Assembly: GCA_965653335.1 (NCBI GenBank)
Contig: CBFGZU010000018.1
Span: 1 to 28,320, forward strand
From: Pseudolysinimonas_A sp965653335
GTDB taxonomy: Bacteria; Actinomycetota; Actinomycetes; Actinomycetales; Microbacteriaceae
Reading direction: 5' to 3'
DNA: 28,320 nt
This document shows, one piece after another, positions 1 through 9,952 of the stretch. Position numbers and translations under genes: made by a program. The notes under the pieces are model-generated. The model saw only the letters and a program-made list of their open reading frames with translations, ran no database searches and had not been told where the DNA came from. Each line of letters opens with the position of its first letter. Position 1 is the stretch's first letter.

Positions 1-959
1 TGGTCGTTGAGCGGTCGGTAGATGCGGTTGATGAGGGTCGCCCGGGCGATCGGATCACCCGCGAAAGCGCGTTCAGGCAGCAGATCGTCGGCGAGGGTCG
101 GGCGGGGCGCTTTGCGCCACGCGCGGGCCACGGCGAATCCCGCCAAGGCTGCTTTCGCGCTGCGGGCTGCTTCGAGCAGCGACGGCACGGTGTGGCCGAG
201 CACGAGGTGACCGGGGCCGAACCCCGGTTCCAGTTCCGCCGCGATCTCGAGAAACGACTTCGGCTCGGCGGGGGATTCGTCCTCCACCTGGTCGACACGC
301 CCGATGACGATCACGAGCCGACTGCCCTGCACGCCGATGAGCACGTCGGCTTCGAGGTGCCGGGCGGTGCGCCGCAACATGTCGACGTCGAGCATCCGCG
401 GTGCCGTGCCGACGAGCACACTCACCTCGCCGTGCCCATTCCAGCCGAGCGCCGCGATGCGGCTCGGCAGCTCCGAGTCGTATTCGCCGGTCAGGATCGA
501 ATCGACGACGAGGGCTTCGAGCCGGGCGTCCCACAGTCCGCGGGCCTCGGCGGCACGGGCATACACGTCGGCGGCGGCGAAAGCGATCTCGCGGGAATAG
601 AGCAGGATGGCTTCGCGCAGGCTCTCCTCGCTGTCCTTCACGCGCTGCTCGACGACCTCGACCGTCACGCGGATGAGCTGGAGCGTCTGCTGGAGGCTCA
701 CCGAGCGCAGCAGTTCCCGCGGGGCGGCACCGAAGACATCCGCTGCGATCCACGGAATCGACTTCGGGTCGTCGTACCACGAGATGAAACTCGTGATGCC
801 CGCCTGCGCGACGAGGCCGACCGCGCTGCGGCGCCCCGGCGGCATGTCGCGATACCACGGCAGGGTGTCCTCGAGGCGTTTCAGGGTCGCCGTCGAGAGC
901 TCGCCCGAGAGCGTCCGCAGCCAGGCAAGGGTCTGCTGCTTGGTTCGCGGGGGAGCCAT
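1..959 (-). CDS. PucR-family transcriptional regulator (C-terminus beyond window)
   Basis: The reading frame starts at ATG 959 (MAPPRTKQQT) and stays open to the left edge, giving 319 residues without the C-terminal helix-turn-helix that PucR/CdaR proteins carry. The visible part is a helical N-terminal region followed by a CdaR GGDEF-like middle domain; it ends in a segment (LPERAFAGDPIARATLINRI) typical of the stretch just before the HTH. It begins 1 nt after the aceE stop, so the two are surely co-transcribed. In Streptomyces and relatives a PucR-like activator called FasR sits directly before fabD-fabH-acpP-fabF and activates them. The same order is expected just left of this window. That would tie acetyl-CoA production by pyruvate dehydrogenase to fatty-acid synthesis. 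The family is recognised from sequence; the FasR role is inference. Confidence 0.85.
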   Translation of the reverse strand, partial: MAPPRTKQQTLAWLRTLSGELSTATLKRLEDTLPWYRDMPPGRRSAVGLVAQAGITSFISWYDDPKSIPWIAADVFGAAPRELLRSVSLQQTLQLIRVTVEVVEQRVKDSEESLREAILLYSREIAFAAADVYARAAEARGLWDARLEALVVDSILTGEYDSELPSRIAALGWNGHGEVSVLVGTAPRMLDVDMLRRTARHLEADVLIGVQGSRLVIVIGRVDQVEDESPAEPKSFLEIAAELEPGFGPGHLVLGHTVPSLLEAARSAKAALAGFAVARAWRKAPRPTLADDLLPERAFAGDPIARATLINRIYRPLND

Positions 960-960
960 G

Positions 961-3705
961 TCAGCTCTCGCCGCCCGCCGATCCGGAGGTGCCCGCCGTC
1001 ACATCGTGCAGGCGATAGCGCTCGATCGCGAGCGCGGGAGCGTCGGGCGCCACCTCGCCGCGGCGGGCGAGCGACTGCAGCACCCGTACGACGATCGACG
1101 GCCCGTCGATCTTGAAGAACCGCCGCGCCGCCGCACGGGTGTCGCTGAAGCCGAAACCGTCGGCACCGAGCGTCAGGTACTCGCCGGGCACGAACGGCCG
1201 GATCTGGTCCTGCACGGCGTGCATGAAGTCGCTGACACCGACGAACGGGCCCTCGGAGCCCCGCAGCTTCTGCCACAGGTACGGAATCTGCGGAGCTTCC
1301 CGCGGATACAGGAAGTTGTGCTCGTCGGCGGCGAGGCCGTCGCGGCGCAACTCCGTCCACGACGTGACGCTCCAGACGTCCGCCGCGACATTCCAGTCTC
1401 GGGCCAGAAGCTCTTGCGCCTCGAGAGCCCACGGAACGCCGACCCCCGACGCCAGGAGCTGCGCCTTCGGTCCCGGCCCTTCGGCGGCCTTGAGCTTGTA
1501 GATGCCCTTCACAATGCCCTCGACGTCGACGTTCTCGGGCTCCGCAGGCTGGAGCATCGGCTCGTTGTAGACCGTGATGTAGTACATGACATTCGGGTCG
1601 GGATGGGTCGGCCGCCCGTCGGGTGCGACGCCGTACATCCGATCGAGTCCGTCGCGCACGATGTGGCCGAGCTCGTAGCCGTACGCCGGGTCGTAGGAGA
1701 CGACCGCGGGGTTCGTCGACGACAGCAGGTGCGAGTGGCCGTCGGCGTGCTGGAGCCCTTCGCCGGTGAGCGTCGTGCGTCCCGCGGTGGCGCCCATGAT
1801 GAAGCCGCGCGCCATCTGGTCGCCCGCCGCCCACATCGCGTCGCCCGTGCGCTGGAACCCGAACATCGAATAGAACACGTACACCGGGATGAGCGGCTCG
1901 CCCTGGGTCGAATACGAGGAGCCGATCGCGGTGAACGCCGCGAACGCGCCCGCCTCGTTGATGCCGGTGTGCAGGATCTGACCCTGCGGGCTCTCCTTGT
2001 AGGCGAGCAGCAGCTCGCGGTCGACCGAGGTGTAGTGCTGCCCGTTGGGGTTGTAGATCTTCGCCGTCGGGAAGTAGGCATCCATGCCGAACGTGCGCGC
2101 CTCATCCGGGATGATCGGCACGATCCGGTTGCCGAGACCCTTGTCGCGCAGGAGATCCTTGAGCAGGCGCGCGAAAGCCATCGTCGTGGCCACCTGCTGC
2201 TTGCCGGAGCCCTTCTTCATGTCCTGGTAGACGTCGTCGCCCGGCAGCGAGACCTGGGTGTAGGTCGAGCGGCGTTCCGGGAGGTAGCCGCCGAGCGCGC
2301 GGCGCCGCTCCTGCAGGTACTGGATCGCCGGGTCGCCGGGTCCCGGGTGGTAGAACGGCGGCTGGTAGGGGTCGGCCTCGAGCTGCGCGTCGGTGATCGG
2401 GATGCGCATCTCGTCACGGAACTGCTTGAGGTTGTCGAGCGTCAGCTTCTTCATCTGGTGCGTCGCGTTGCGGCCCTCGAACGACGGACCGAGCCCGTAG
2501 CCCTTGACGGTCTTCGCGAGGATGACGGTGGGCTGCCCCTTGTGCTCGATCGCCGCCTTGAACGCCGCGTACACCTTGCGGTAGTCGTGACCGCCGCGCT
2601 TGAGGTTCCAGATCTGATCGTCGCTGAAATCCTTCACCAGCTCGGCCGTCACCGGGTCTCGCCCGAAGAAGTTCTCGCGGATGTAGCCACCCGACTCGGC
2701 CTTGTAGGTCTGATAGTCGCCGTCGGGGGTGACGTTCATGAGGTTGACGAGCGCGCCCGTCGTGTCTCTGGCCAGCAGGTCGTCCCACTCGCGGCCCCAG
2801 ACGACCTTGATGACGTTCCAGCCCGCGCCGCGGAAGAACGACTCGAGCTCCTGGATGATCTTGCCGTTGCCGCGCACCGGGCCGTCGAGCCGCTGCAAGT
2901 TGCAGTTGATGACGAACGTCAGGTTGTCGAGCTTGTCGTTCGCGGCCCACTGCAGCGCGCCACGGCTCTCCACCTCATCCATCTCGCCGTCGCCGAGGAA
3001 GGCCCAGACGTGCTGGTCGGAGGCATCCTTGATGCCGCGGTTGGTGAGGTAGCGGTTGGCTTGCGCCTGGTGGATGGCGTTGATCGGCCCGAGGCCCATC
3101 GATACTGTCGGGAACTCCCAGAACTCCGGCATGAGCCGCGGGTGCGGGTACGACGAGAGTCCGCCCGTCGGGTGCGACTTCTCCTGCCGGAAGCCGGTGA
3201 GTTGGTCTTCGCTCAAGCGCCCTTCGAGGTAGGCGCGGGCGTACATGCCGGGGGACGCGTGGCCCTGATAGAAGATCTGGTCGCCGCCGCCCGGGTGGTC
3301 CTTGCCGCGGAAGAACCAGTTATGGCCGACCTCGTACAGGGCAGCCGACGAGGCGTAGGTCGAGATGTGCCCACCGACGGCGACGCCGGGCCGCTGAGCC
3401 CGGTGAACCGTGATCGCGGCGTTCCAGCGGATCCACGCGCGATAGCGACGCTCCACCTCTTCATCACCCGGGAACGCGGGCTCGTTCTCCGGAGCGATCG
3501 TGTTGATGTAGTCGGTCGTCGGAACCATCGGCACGCCGAGCTGCAGATCCTTCGAGCGCTTGAGCAGGCTCAGCATGACGTCGCGACCGCGAGCTCGGCC
3601 CTTCGCGTCCACGAGAGCGTCGAGCGACTCCTGCCATTCGGCAGTCTCGTCCGGGTCCTGATCGGTGTGGTCCACCGAATACGGGTCCTGGTCGTTGATG
3701 GGCAC
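961..3705 (-). CDS. aceE: Pyruvate dehydrogenase E1 component, homodimeric type
   Basis: This is the thiamine-diphosphate-dependent E1 subunit that decarboxylates pyruvate and passes the acetyl group to lipoyl-E2 in the cytoplasmic pyruvate dehydrogenase complex. The ThDP/Mg motif starts as GDGEMDE near residue 235 and continues to the NCNLQRLDGPVRGNGK stretch about 25-30 residues later. Other family blocks are GGHISTYASSA, GRNATHQMKK and the C-terminal GADGFGFSDTR. I chose the GTG at 3705 (VPINDQDPYS), giving 914 aa, the usual length for homodimeric E1. The open frame continues upstream to 3921, but that stretch is compositionally unlike the family. An AGG-containing Shine-Dalgarno lies about 8 nt before the GTG. 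It forms an operon with the PucR regulator. Its lipoylated partner E2 depends on lipB and lipA at the other end of the window. Confidence 0.97.
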   Translation of the reverse strand: MPINDQDPYSVDHTDQDPDETAEWQESLDALVDAKGRARGRDVMLSLLKRSKDLQLGVPMVPTTDYINTIAPENEPAFPGDEEVERRYRAWIRWNAAITVHRAQRPGVAVGGHISTYASSAALYEVGHNWFFRGKDHPGGGDQIFYQGHASPGMYARAYLEGRLSEDQLTGFRQEKSHPTGGLSSYPHPRLMPEFWEFPTVSMGLGPINAIHQAQANRYLTNRGIKDASDQHVWAFLGDGEMDEVESRGALQWAANDKLDNLTFVINCNLQRLDGPVRGNGKIIQELESFFRGAGWNVIKVVWGREWDDLLARDTTGALVNLMNVTPDGDYQTYKAESGGYIRENFFGRDPVTAELVKDFSDDQIWNLKRGGHDYRKVYAAFKAAIEHKGQPTVILAKTVKGYGLGPSFEGRNATHQMKKLTLDNLKQFRDEMRIPITDAQLEADPYQPPFYHPGPGDPAIQYLQERRRALGGYLPERRSTYTQVSLPGDDVYQDMKKGSGKQQVATTMAFARLLKDLLRDKGLGNRIVPIIPDEARTFGMDAYFPTAKIYNPNGQHYTSVDRELLLAYKESPQGQILHTGINEAGAFAAFTAIGSSYSTQGEPLIPVYVFYSMFGFQRTGDAMWAAGDQMARGFIMGATAGRTTLTGEGLQHADGHSHLLSSTNPAVVSYDPAYGYELGHIVRDGLDRMYGVAPDGRPTHPDPNVMYYITVYNEPMLQPAEPENVDVEGIVKGIYKLKAAEGPGPKAQLLASGVGVPWALEAQELLARDWNVAADVWSVTSWTELRRDGLAADEHNFLYPREAPQIPYLWQKLRGSEGPFVGVSDFMHAVQDQIRPFVPGEYLTLGADGFGFSDTRAAARRFFKIDGPSIVVRVLQSLARRGEVAPDAPALAIERYRLHDVTAGTSGSAGGES

Positions 3706-3832
3706 CGGTGACCTCACATGTGTGTTCGACGCTGGTAGAGCGTGCGGGTGACTTGAATCGCGATCTCGTGGACCGCCGCGCAAAAAGCGCCTTTCCACTC
3801 TAGTTGGCCCGGCCGTTCCGGTTTCCGGGGCG

Positions 3833-3838
3833 TATGAT
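3833..3838 (+). promoter_or_regulatory. Putative -10 box of the peroxiredoxin gene
   Basis: TATGAT, close to the TATAAT consensus, lies 55 nt before the peroxiredoxin ATG. No clear -35 is seen. The divergent aceE gene may use TAGAGT (minus strand, 3802-3797). The 188-bp gap between the two starts therefore carries both promoters. Confidence 0.4.
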
Positions 3839-3893
3839 CGTGCGCTGGACCGCCGGACTCCACGTGCGGCGGCGAAAGGAAGAACGAGCAGCC

Positions 3894-4367
3894 ATGGCTC
3901 TCGAGAACGACACCCAGGCACCCGATTTCGACCTCGCCAACCAGTTCGGCGAACGCGTTCGATTGAGCGACTTCCGCGGAACGAAAGCGGTGGCCCTCGT
4001 GTTCTTTCCGCTCGCGTTCTCGGGAGTCTGCACGGGAGAACTGTGCGAGCTGCGGGACAATCTCGACCTCTTCACCGAGCACGACGTCGAACTGCTGGGC
4101 ATCTCGGTCGACTCCAAGGCGACGTTGCGGGCCTTCGCCGAGCAGGAGGGGTACCGGTTCCAGTTGCTCGCCGACTTCTGGCCCCACGGGGCGGTCGCCA
4201 AGGAGTACGGCGTCTTCCTCGACGAGAAGGGTTTCGCGAATCGGGCGACCTTCGTGATCGACGTCAAAGGCGTCATCCGGGCGTCGTTCATCACGGCTCC
4301 CGGCGAACCGCGCTCCATCGAGGAGTACCGGGCCGCTCTCGACGACCTGCGTGCCGTGCGCGTCTGA
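3894..4367 (+). CDS. ahpE: Peroxiredoxin, AhpE-like thiol peroxidase
   Basis: A 157-aa thiol peroxidase of the AhpC/TSA thioredoxin-fold family. It reduces hydrogen peroxide and organic hydroperoxides in the cytoplasm through a peroxidatic cysteine. That residue is Cys46 in PLAFSGVCTGEL, which aligns with the PLAFTGICQGEL motif of Mycobacterium tuberculosis AhpE. A second cysteine, Cys51, lies five residues later. AhpE of M. tuberculosis is a 1-Cys enzyme, while the C-x4-C spacing is that of the peroxidatic/resolving pair in BCP/PrxQ proteins. I start at ATG 3894 (MALENDTQAPDF); GGAAG lies about 12 nt upstream, and the 30 codons open before it do not look like this family. It is transcribed away from aceE and converges on the clostripain-like gene. 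Confidence 0.93.
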   Translation: MALENDTQAPDFDLANQFGERVRLSDFRGTKAVALVFFPLAFSGVCTGELCELRDNLDLFTEHDVELLGISVDSKATLRAFAEQEGYRFQLLADFWPHGAVAKEYGVFLDEKGFANRATFVIDVKGVIRASFITAPGEPRSIEEYRAALDDLRAVRV

Positions 4368-4404
4368 GCGCCCCGGCATCCCGGACGGTGCGAAACGCTG
4401 AGCG

Positions 4405-6303
<1,899 letters not shown>

Positions 6304-6344
6304 CCGTTGTGCCTCTTTCGTTCGCCGATCGGGGTGATGCTCGC

Positions 6345-7166
6345 TCAGGATACTGGTCGGTCCGGGCCGCGGTTCGATGTCGCGGCCTCCAACCGGGCGA
6401 CCTGTTCGCGCAGCGCCGTCAGTTCGTCGAGGATGCGCTCGTCGATCGCCTTGTCCTCCTCGATGGCTTCGTCGATCTCGGCGATCTTCATGCGGTCCAT
6501 GGCCTCAACGACGACGGCGATCAGCAGGTTGAGCACGATGAGCGACGCGGCGATCGTGAACACAATGAAGAAGCCCCAGATCCACGGGGCGTCGAACGCC
6601 ATCGGGGCCACGAAATCTGGCCAGCCGTCGCCGAACATGATGCGGAACAGCGACGCCCCCGACACCCACAGATCACCGAAGTGGTCGGGGTTCTGTGCGC
6701 CGAAGAGCGTCGTCGCGGCGACCGAGAAGACGTAGATCAGCATGAACAGCAGGGCGCCGATCGAGGCGATTCCCGGCATCGAGGCACCGAGTGCGGTCAC
6801 GACGAGGCGCATCGAGCGCACCGCCGAGAGAAGCCGGAGGACGCGCAGCAGCCGCAAGACGCGCAGCACGCCCGCTTCGCTGCCCGCGGGGATGAGGGCG
6901 ACGATGACGACGAAGAGATCGAAGAGATTCCAGCCGTTGCGGAAGAACGACAGCCCGTGGGCGAAGATGCGCAGGCTGATCTCGACGACGAAGATCCCGA
7001 TGATGACGGCGTTGACGACCGACAGCACCTCACCGGTCGCGTCGACGACCATCGGATAGGTCTCGAGCCCCAGGATCACGGCGTTGAGGACGATCAGGGC
7101 GATGATGGCGCGCTGGAAGGGCTTCGATTCGACAAGGGAACGGACGCGGTCGCGAGCGGTTCTCAT
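6345..7166 (-). CDS. Voltage-gated cation channel (NaChBac/ion_trans family)
   Basis: A 273-aa single-repeat six-helix channel subunit, the size of NaChBac, that should form homotetramers in the membrane. Helices S1-S6 fall near residues 20-38, 47-66, 78-94, 98-123, 132-156 and 193-220. S4 has the voltage-sensor arginine ladder at every third position (R102, R105, R108, R111). The cytoplasmic tail (about 225-262) is an acidic heptad-like coiled coil, as in other bacterial sodium channels. The pore motif is FGDGWPD (178-184) where NaChBac has TLESWAS, so the key acidic residue is Asp180, with Gly181 before the invariant Trp182 and a second acid at Asp184. This departs from the sodium-channel signature and is closer to the calcium-selective CavAb pattern TLDDWSD. 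Ion preference is therefore uncertain. A -10 box lies 6 nt before ATG, suggesting a leaderless mRNA. Confidence 0.92.
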   Translation of the reverse strand: MRTARDRVRSLVESKPFQRAIIALIVLNAVILGLETYPMVVDATGEVLSVVNAVIIGIFVVEISLRIFAHGLSFFRNGWNLFDLFVVIVALIPAGSEAGVLRVLRLLRVLRLLSAVRSMRLVVTALGASMPGIASIGALLFMLIYVFSVAATTLFGAQNPDHFGDLWVSGASLFRIMFGDGWPDFVAPMAFDAPWIWGFFIVFTIAASLIVLNLLIAVVVEAMDRMKIAEIDEAIEEDKAIDERILDELTALREQVARLEAATSNRGPDRPVS

Positions 7167-7172
7167 GCCGAC

Positions 7173-7178
7173 ACCTTA
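7173..7178 (-). promoter_or_regulatory. -10 box for leaderless channel mRNA
   Basis: Minus-strand TAAGGT ends 6 nt before the channel ATG at 7166, the spacing expected when transcription starts at the first base of the start codon. No Shine-Dalgarno is present. Confidence 0.55.
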
Positions 7179-7188
7179 GAGCGAGCGA

Positions 7189-7194
7189 TAGCAT
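7189..7194 (+). promoter_or_regulatory. Putative -10 box of tRNA-Val
   Basis: TAGCAT lies 12 nt before the mature tRNA 5' end. The -35 is not recognisable. It is back to back with the channel promoter. Confidence 0.4.
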
Positions 7195-7206
7195 CGACAC
7201 CGTCGC

Positions 7207-7279
7207 GGGCTCTTAGCTCAGTTGGTAGAGCGCCTCGTTTACACCGAGGATGCCGGGGGTTCGAGTCCCTCAGGGCCCA
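7207..7279 (+). tRNA. tRNA-Val (anticodon TAC)
   Basis: All four arms fold. The acceptor is GGGCTCT with AGGGCCC (one G-T pair), the D stem GCTC/GAGC, and the anticodon stem CCTCG/CGAGG around loop TTTACAC, giving anticodon TAC at 7240-7242. The T arm is GGGGG/CCCTC with loop TTCGAGT. The variable loop is ATGCC and the discriminator is A. The length is 73 nt and CCA is not encoded, since the gene is followed by CCT. It reads GTA and, with wobble, other valine codons. It is divergent from the channel gene and 78 nt upstream of the permease gene. Confidence 0.97.
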
Positions 7280-7345
7280 CCTCGTGAGCTCGACCCGTCC
7301 CAGCGGGTTTCGGCTCGTCGCGCCGCTCGCGCGACGCCTCCCGCC

Positions 7346-7351
7346 TAGAAT
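7346..7351 (+). promoter_or_regulatory. -10 box for leaderless permease mRNA
   Basis: TAGAAT ends 6 nt before the permease ATG at 7358. No Shine-Dalgarno is seen between them. Confidence 0.55.
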
Positions 7352-7357
7352 CCGACC

Positions 7358-9952
7358 ATGACCGACGTACCACCGGGCACCGACGGACCGGGGGCCGACG
7401 CCGATCCGTACGTCCCCGCGGGTGTTCGCCGGTCGAGCTACACCCCACTCGGATCGACGGACGCGGCTGACTTCGATGACGACGCCCTCGCCGAGGCGAT
7501 GGCGGCCGAGGTCGCGGCGTACACCTCGCCCATCTCGATCGTCCCGCCGGCCGCGCCCGAGCCGGCTGTTCCGGACGCGGTCGCCTCCGATGCTGTCGCC
7601 CCCGAACCGGGCTCGGACGTTCCGGCGTCGGAGGGTGAGACGTCGAGGAGCTCCACCCTCGAAGCGATTGCGCGTCTGGAGAGCGAACTGCAGCGCCGCG
7701 CCGAAGAGGCTCGCGCCGTCGGTGGTCCCATCTCGGCCCCGGTGGCGTCGCTGCCTCTCGACGAGTCGCCTGTCGAAGCGACGCATCCTGGCGAAGCACC
7801 GGATCATGGCGAGTCGACAGAGCCTGAGGCGCACCTGTTCCCCGCGCCGCCGACCTTCCTGCGCCCCTCGCCGCCGGAGGAGGTCGCACCGCCCGCCGAC
7901 CCTCCGGCGTGGGCGCCGTCGGCATTCACGGAGCCACCGCCGCCCACCAGCGAGGCGCCACCCTTCGCCCCTCCGCCGCCGCTCGTGGAGCCGGCGTTCG
8001 GCCCTCCTCCTCCGCTCGTCGAGCCTCCCGCGCCGGCGACGATCGAGGCCGCGCCGCCGGCGCCCTTCGTCAGCTTCGGGCCGCCGCCGTCGACGTTCGC
8101 GATGCCCCCCGCCGTCTTCGGGGCGCCCTCCGCCGACGCCGCCGTCGATCTGCCGCCGCCCGCGATCGCCGACCTCGCCCACCTTCCACCGCCGATCGGC
8201 GTGGAGCCCGTGCCGATCACTCCCTACGAGCCGCCCTCCGAGCTGTCGCCCGAAGTGCGCGTTCCCATGCCGCATCCCGACGATCTGGCTCCTAGTGTGT
8301 CGGACAGTGAGGCCGTCGCCGACCCTTGGACCGATGATGACGATGTCGTCGACGACGTCGATCGGGTCGTCGGCGCCGCCCCGATCGCGGGCGGCTCGAC
8401 CGAGGCCGTGTCCGTGATCGCCCCTCCGTCGCAGCCGATCCCCACCGTGCGGCTCGCCGACGACGAACCCGCTCTCGTCGACGAATCACCGCAATCGCAT
8501 CCGCCCCTCCTCATCGAGTCCGCGGGAGCCGAGCCGACGGCGCTCGACCTGCGGGCCGGACGTGCCGCCCGCTTGTTCTGGATGTGGTTCGCCGTGAACT
8601 CGTCGGTCGTATCGCTCTCCGTCGGCGCAGTGCTCTTCGGGCTGGGCATGAGCCTTCGCCAGGCGCTCGTCGCGATCTTCCTCGGGGTCGCCCTCTCCTG
8701 CCTGCCGCTGGGGCTCAGCACCCTCGCCGGAAAATGGAGCGGACAACCCACGATGGTCGTCTCGCGGGCGGCGTTCGGCCTGACCGGCAACGCCCTGCCT
8801 GCTGCCCTTGCCGTCATCTCCCGTGTCTTCTGGGGCGGGGCGCTGCTGTGGGTGCTCGCCGCGGGAGTCGCCGCGGTGCTCGTCGACGCGGGACTCGATG
8901 CGGGCCTCGGCGAACAGGTCTGGACCGTCGTCGGACTCGGCGCTGGGTTCGCGATCGCCTTCGTCGTCGCGCTCTTCGGCTACGGACTCATGGCGCGCGT
9001 CCAGCTGGCGTTGAGCGTCGTCACGGGCGTTCTCGTCATCGGTGTCGTCGCGCTCACCTTCCCGCGACTGAACCTGGCCGCAGCGCAGAGCATCGACGAC
9101 GGACCGTGGACGCTGTTGTTGACCGGAGTCGTGCTTGTGTTCAGCTTCGTCGGGCTCGCGTGGGTTCACTCGGGTGCCGATGTGGCGCGGTACCAGCGCC
9201 CCGGTGGCGACGGCGGGTCGACCATGCTGTGGGCGATCTTCGGGGCGACGCTCCCGGCCCTCATCCTCGTCGCCTGGGGAGCTCTGCTGGCCGCGTCCGA
9301 CCCCCTCATCGCCGACGGGCTCGCGACCAACCCGCTCTATACGATCGCGGCCCTCCTGCCGCTGTGGTACCCCGCCCCGCTCATCGCCGCGCTCGCACTC
9401 GGACTGCTCTCCGGGACGGTGCTGACGATCTACTCCGGCGGATTCGCGTTGCAGTCCCTCGGAGTGCCCGCCCGACGCGTCGTGACCACGGCGATCGCCG
9501 GTGGCCTCGTGCTCGTCGCGGCCGCGGTGCTGCTGCTCATCGTCGGGAATGCCCGAGAGCTCATCGTCGATGTCGCAACGACGCTCGCCGTCCCCGTGGC
9601 CGCGTGGGCGGGAATCTTCGGCGCCGAGATCATGATCCGGCGTCGCGGCTTCGACGCAGGATCGCTCGTGAGCCCCGACGGGATCTACCCGGCGGTGCGC
9701 TGGCCGAACCTCATCGGGCTCGTCGTCATCAGCGCGATCGGGTTCGGGCTGACCTCCGGCGCGCTGCCGGGACTCGGCTGGCAGGGCTATCTGTTGCCGG
9801 TTTTCGGCCTGCCGGACGGCGACCCGCTGCTGACGAGCGACATCGGTGTGCTCGTCGCCCTCGTCCTGGGCATCCTGCTTCCCCTCGCGACCGCGGTGTC
9901 GACCATCCGCCGCCAGGAACGAGCGCTCGTAGACTCGACGGATGACCACTAG
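7358..9952 (+). CDS. NCS1-type cytosine/purine permease with long Pro-rich N-terminal extension
   Basis: An 864-aa protein in two unlike halves. Residues 1 to about 400 are hydrophilic, acidic and very rich in Pro, Ala, Glu and Ser, with repeated short PPP and PPPLVEP blocks, and are predicted to be disordered. From about residue 405 (RLFWMWFAVNSS) to 850 there are some 12 hydrophobic helices that resemble nucleobase-cation symporters of the NCS1 (cytosine permease) family, whose usual size is 400-500 aa. This half should import a nucleobase or related compound with a cation; the substrate cannot be read from the sequence. The extension is in frame with the transporter, with no stop and a promoter-linked start at 7358, so it is not an annotation artefact. 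The gene overlaps the Nif3 gene by 11 nt. Confidence 0.85.
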   Translation: MTDVPPGTDGPGADADPYVPAGVRRSSYTPLGSTDAADFDDDALAEAMAAEVAAYTSPISIVPPAAPEPAVPDAVASDAVAPEPGSDVPASEGETSRSSTLEAIARLESELQRRAEEARAVGGPISAPVASLPLDESPVEATHPGEAPDHGESTEPEAHLFPAPPTFLRPSPPEEVAPPADPPAWAPSAFTEPPPPTSEAPPFAPPPPLVEPAFGPPPPLVEPPAPATIEAAPPAPFVSFGPPPSTFAMPPAVFGAPSADAAVDLPPPAIADLAHLPPPIGVEPVPITPYEPPSELSPEVRVPMPHPDDLAPSVSDSEAVADPWTDDDDVVDDVDRVVGAAPIAGGSTEAVSVIAPPSQPIPTVRLADDEPALVDESPQSHPPLLIESAGAEPTALDLRAGRAARLFWMWFAVNSSVVSLSVGAVLFGLGMSLRQALVAIFLGVALSCLPLGLSTLAGKWSGQPTMVVSRAAFGLTGNALPAALAVISRVFWGGALLWVLAAGVAAVLVDAGLDAGLGEQVWTVVGLGAGFAIAFVVALFGYGLMARVQLALSVVTGVLVIGVVALTFPRLNLAAAQSIDDGPWTLLLTGVVLVFSFVGLAWVHSGADVARYQRPGGDGGSTMLWAIFGATLPALILVAWGALLAASDPLIADGLATNPLYTIAALLPLWYPAPLIAALALGLLSGTVLTIYSGGFALQSLGVPARRVVTTAIAGGLVLVAAAVLLLIVGNARELIVDVATTLAVPVAAWAGIFGAEIMIRRRGFDAGSLVSPDGIYPAVRWPNLIGLVVISAIGFGLTSGALPGLGWQGYLLPVFGLPDGDPLLTSDIGVLVALVLGILLPLATAVSTIRRQERALVDSTDDH

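Noticed and set aside
607..3711. 1034-codon open frame on the plus strand opposite aceE
   Set aside because: It mirrors aceE in antisense. High GC suppresses stops, and its Arg/Val/Asp-rich product matches no family while aceE is unmistakable.
8040..8200. Proline-rich repeats in the permease gene as a possible DNA repeat array
   Set aside because: The repetition is in short protein blocks (PPP, PPPLVEP) with varying codons. There are no fixed-length DNA units or spacers, so it is not a CRISPR array or satellite.
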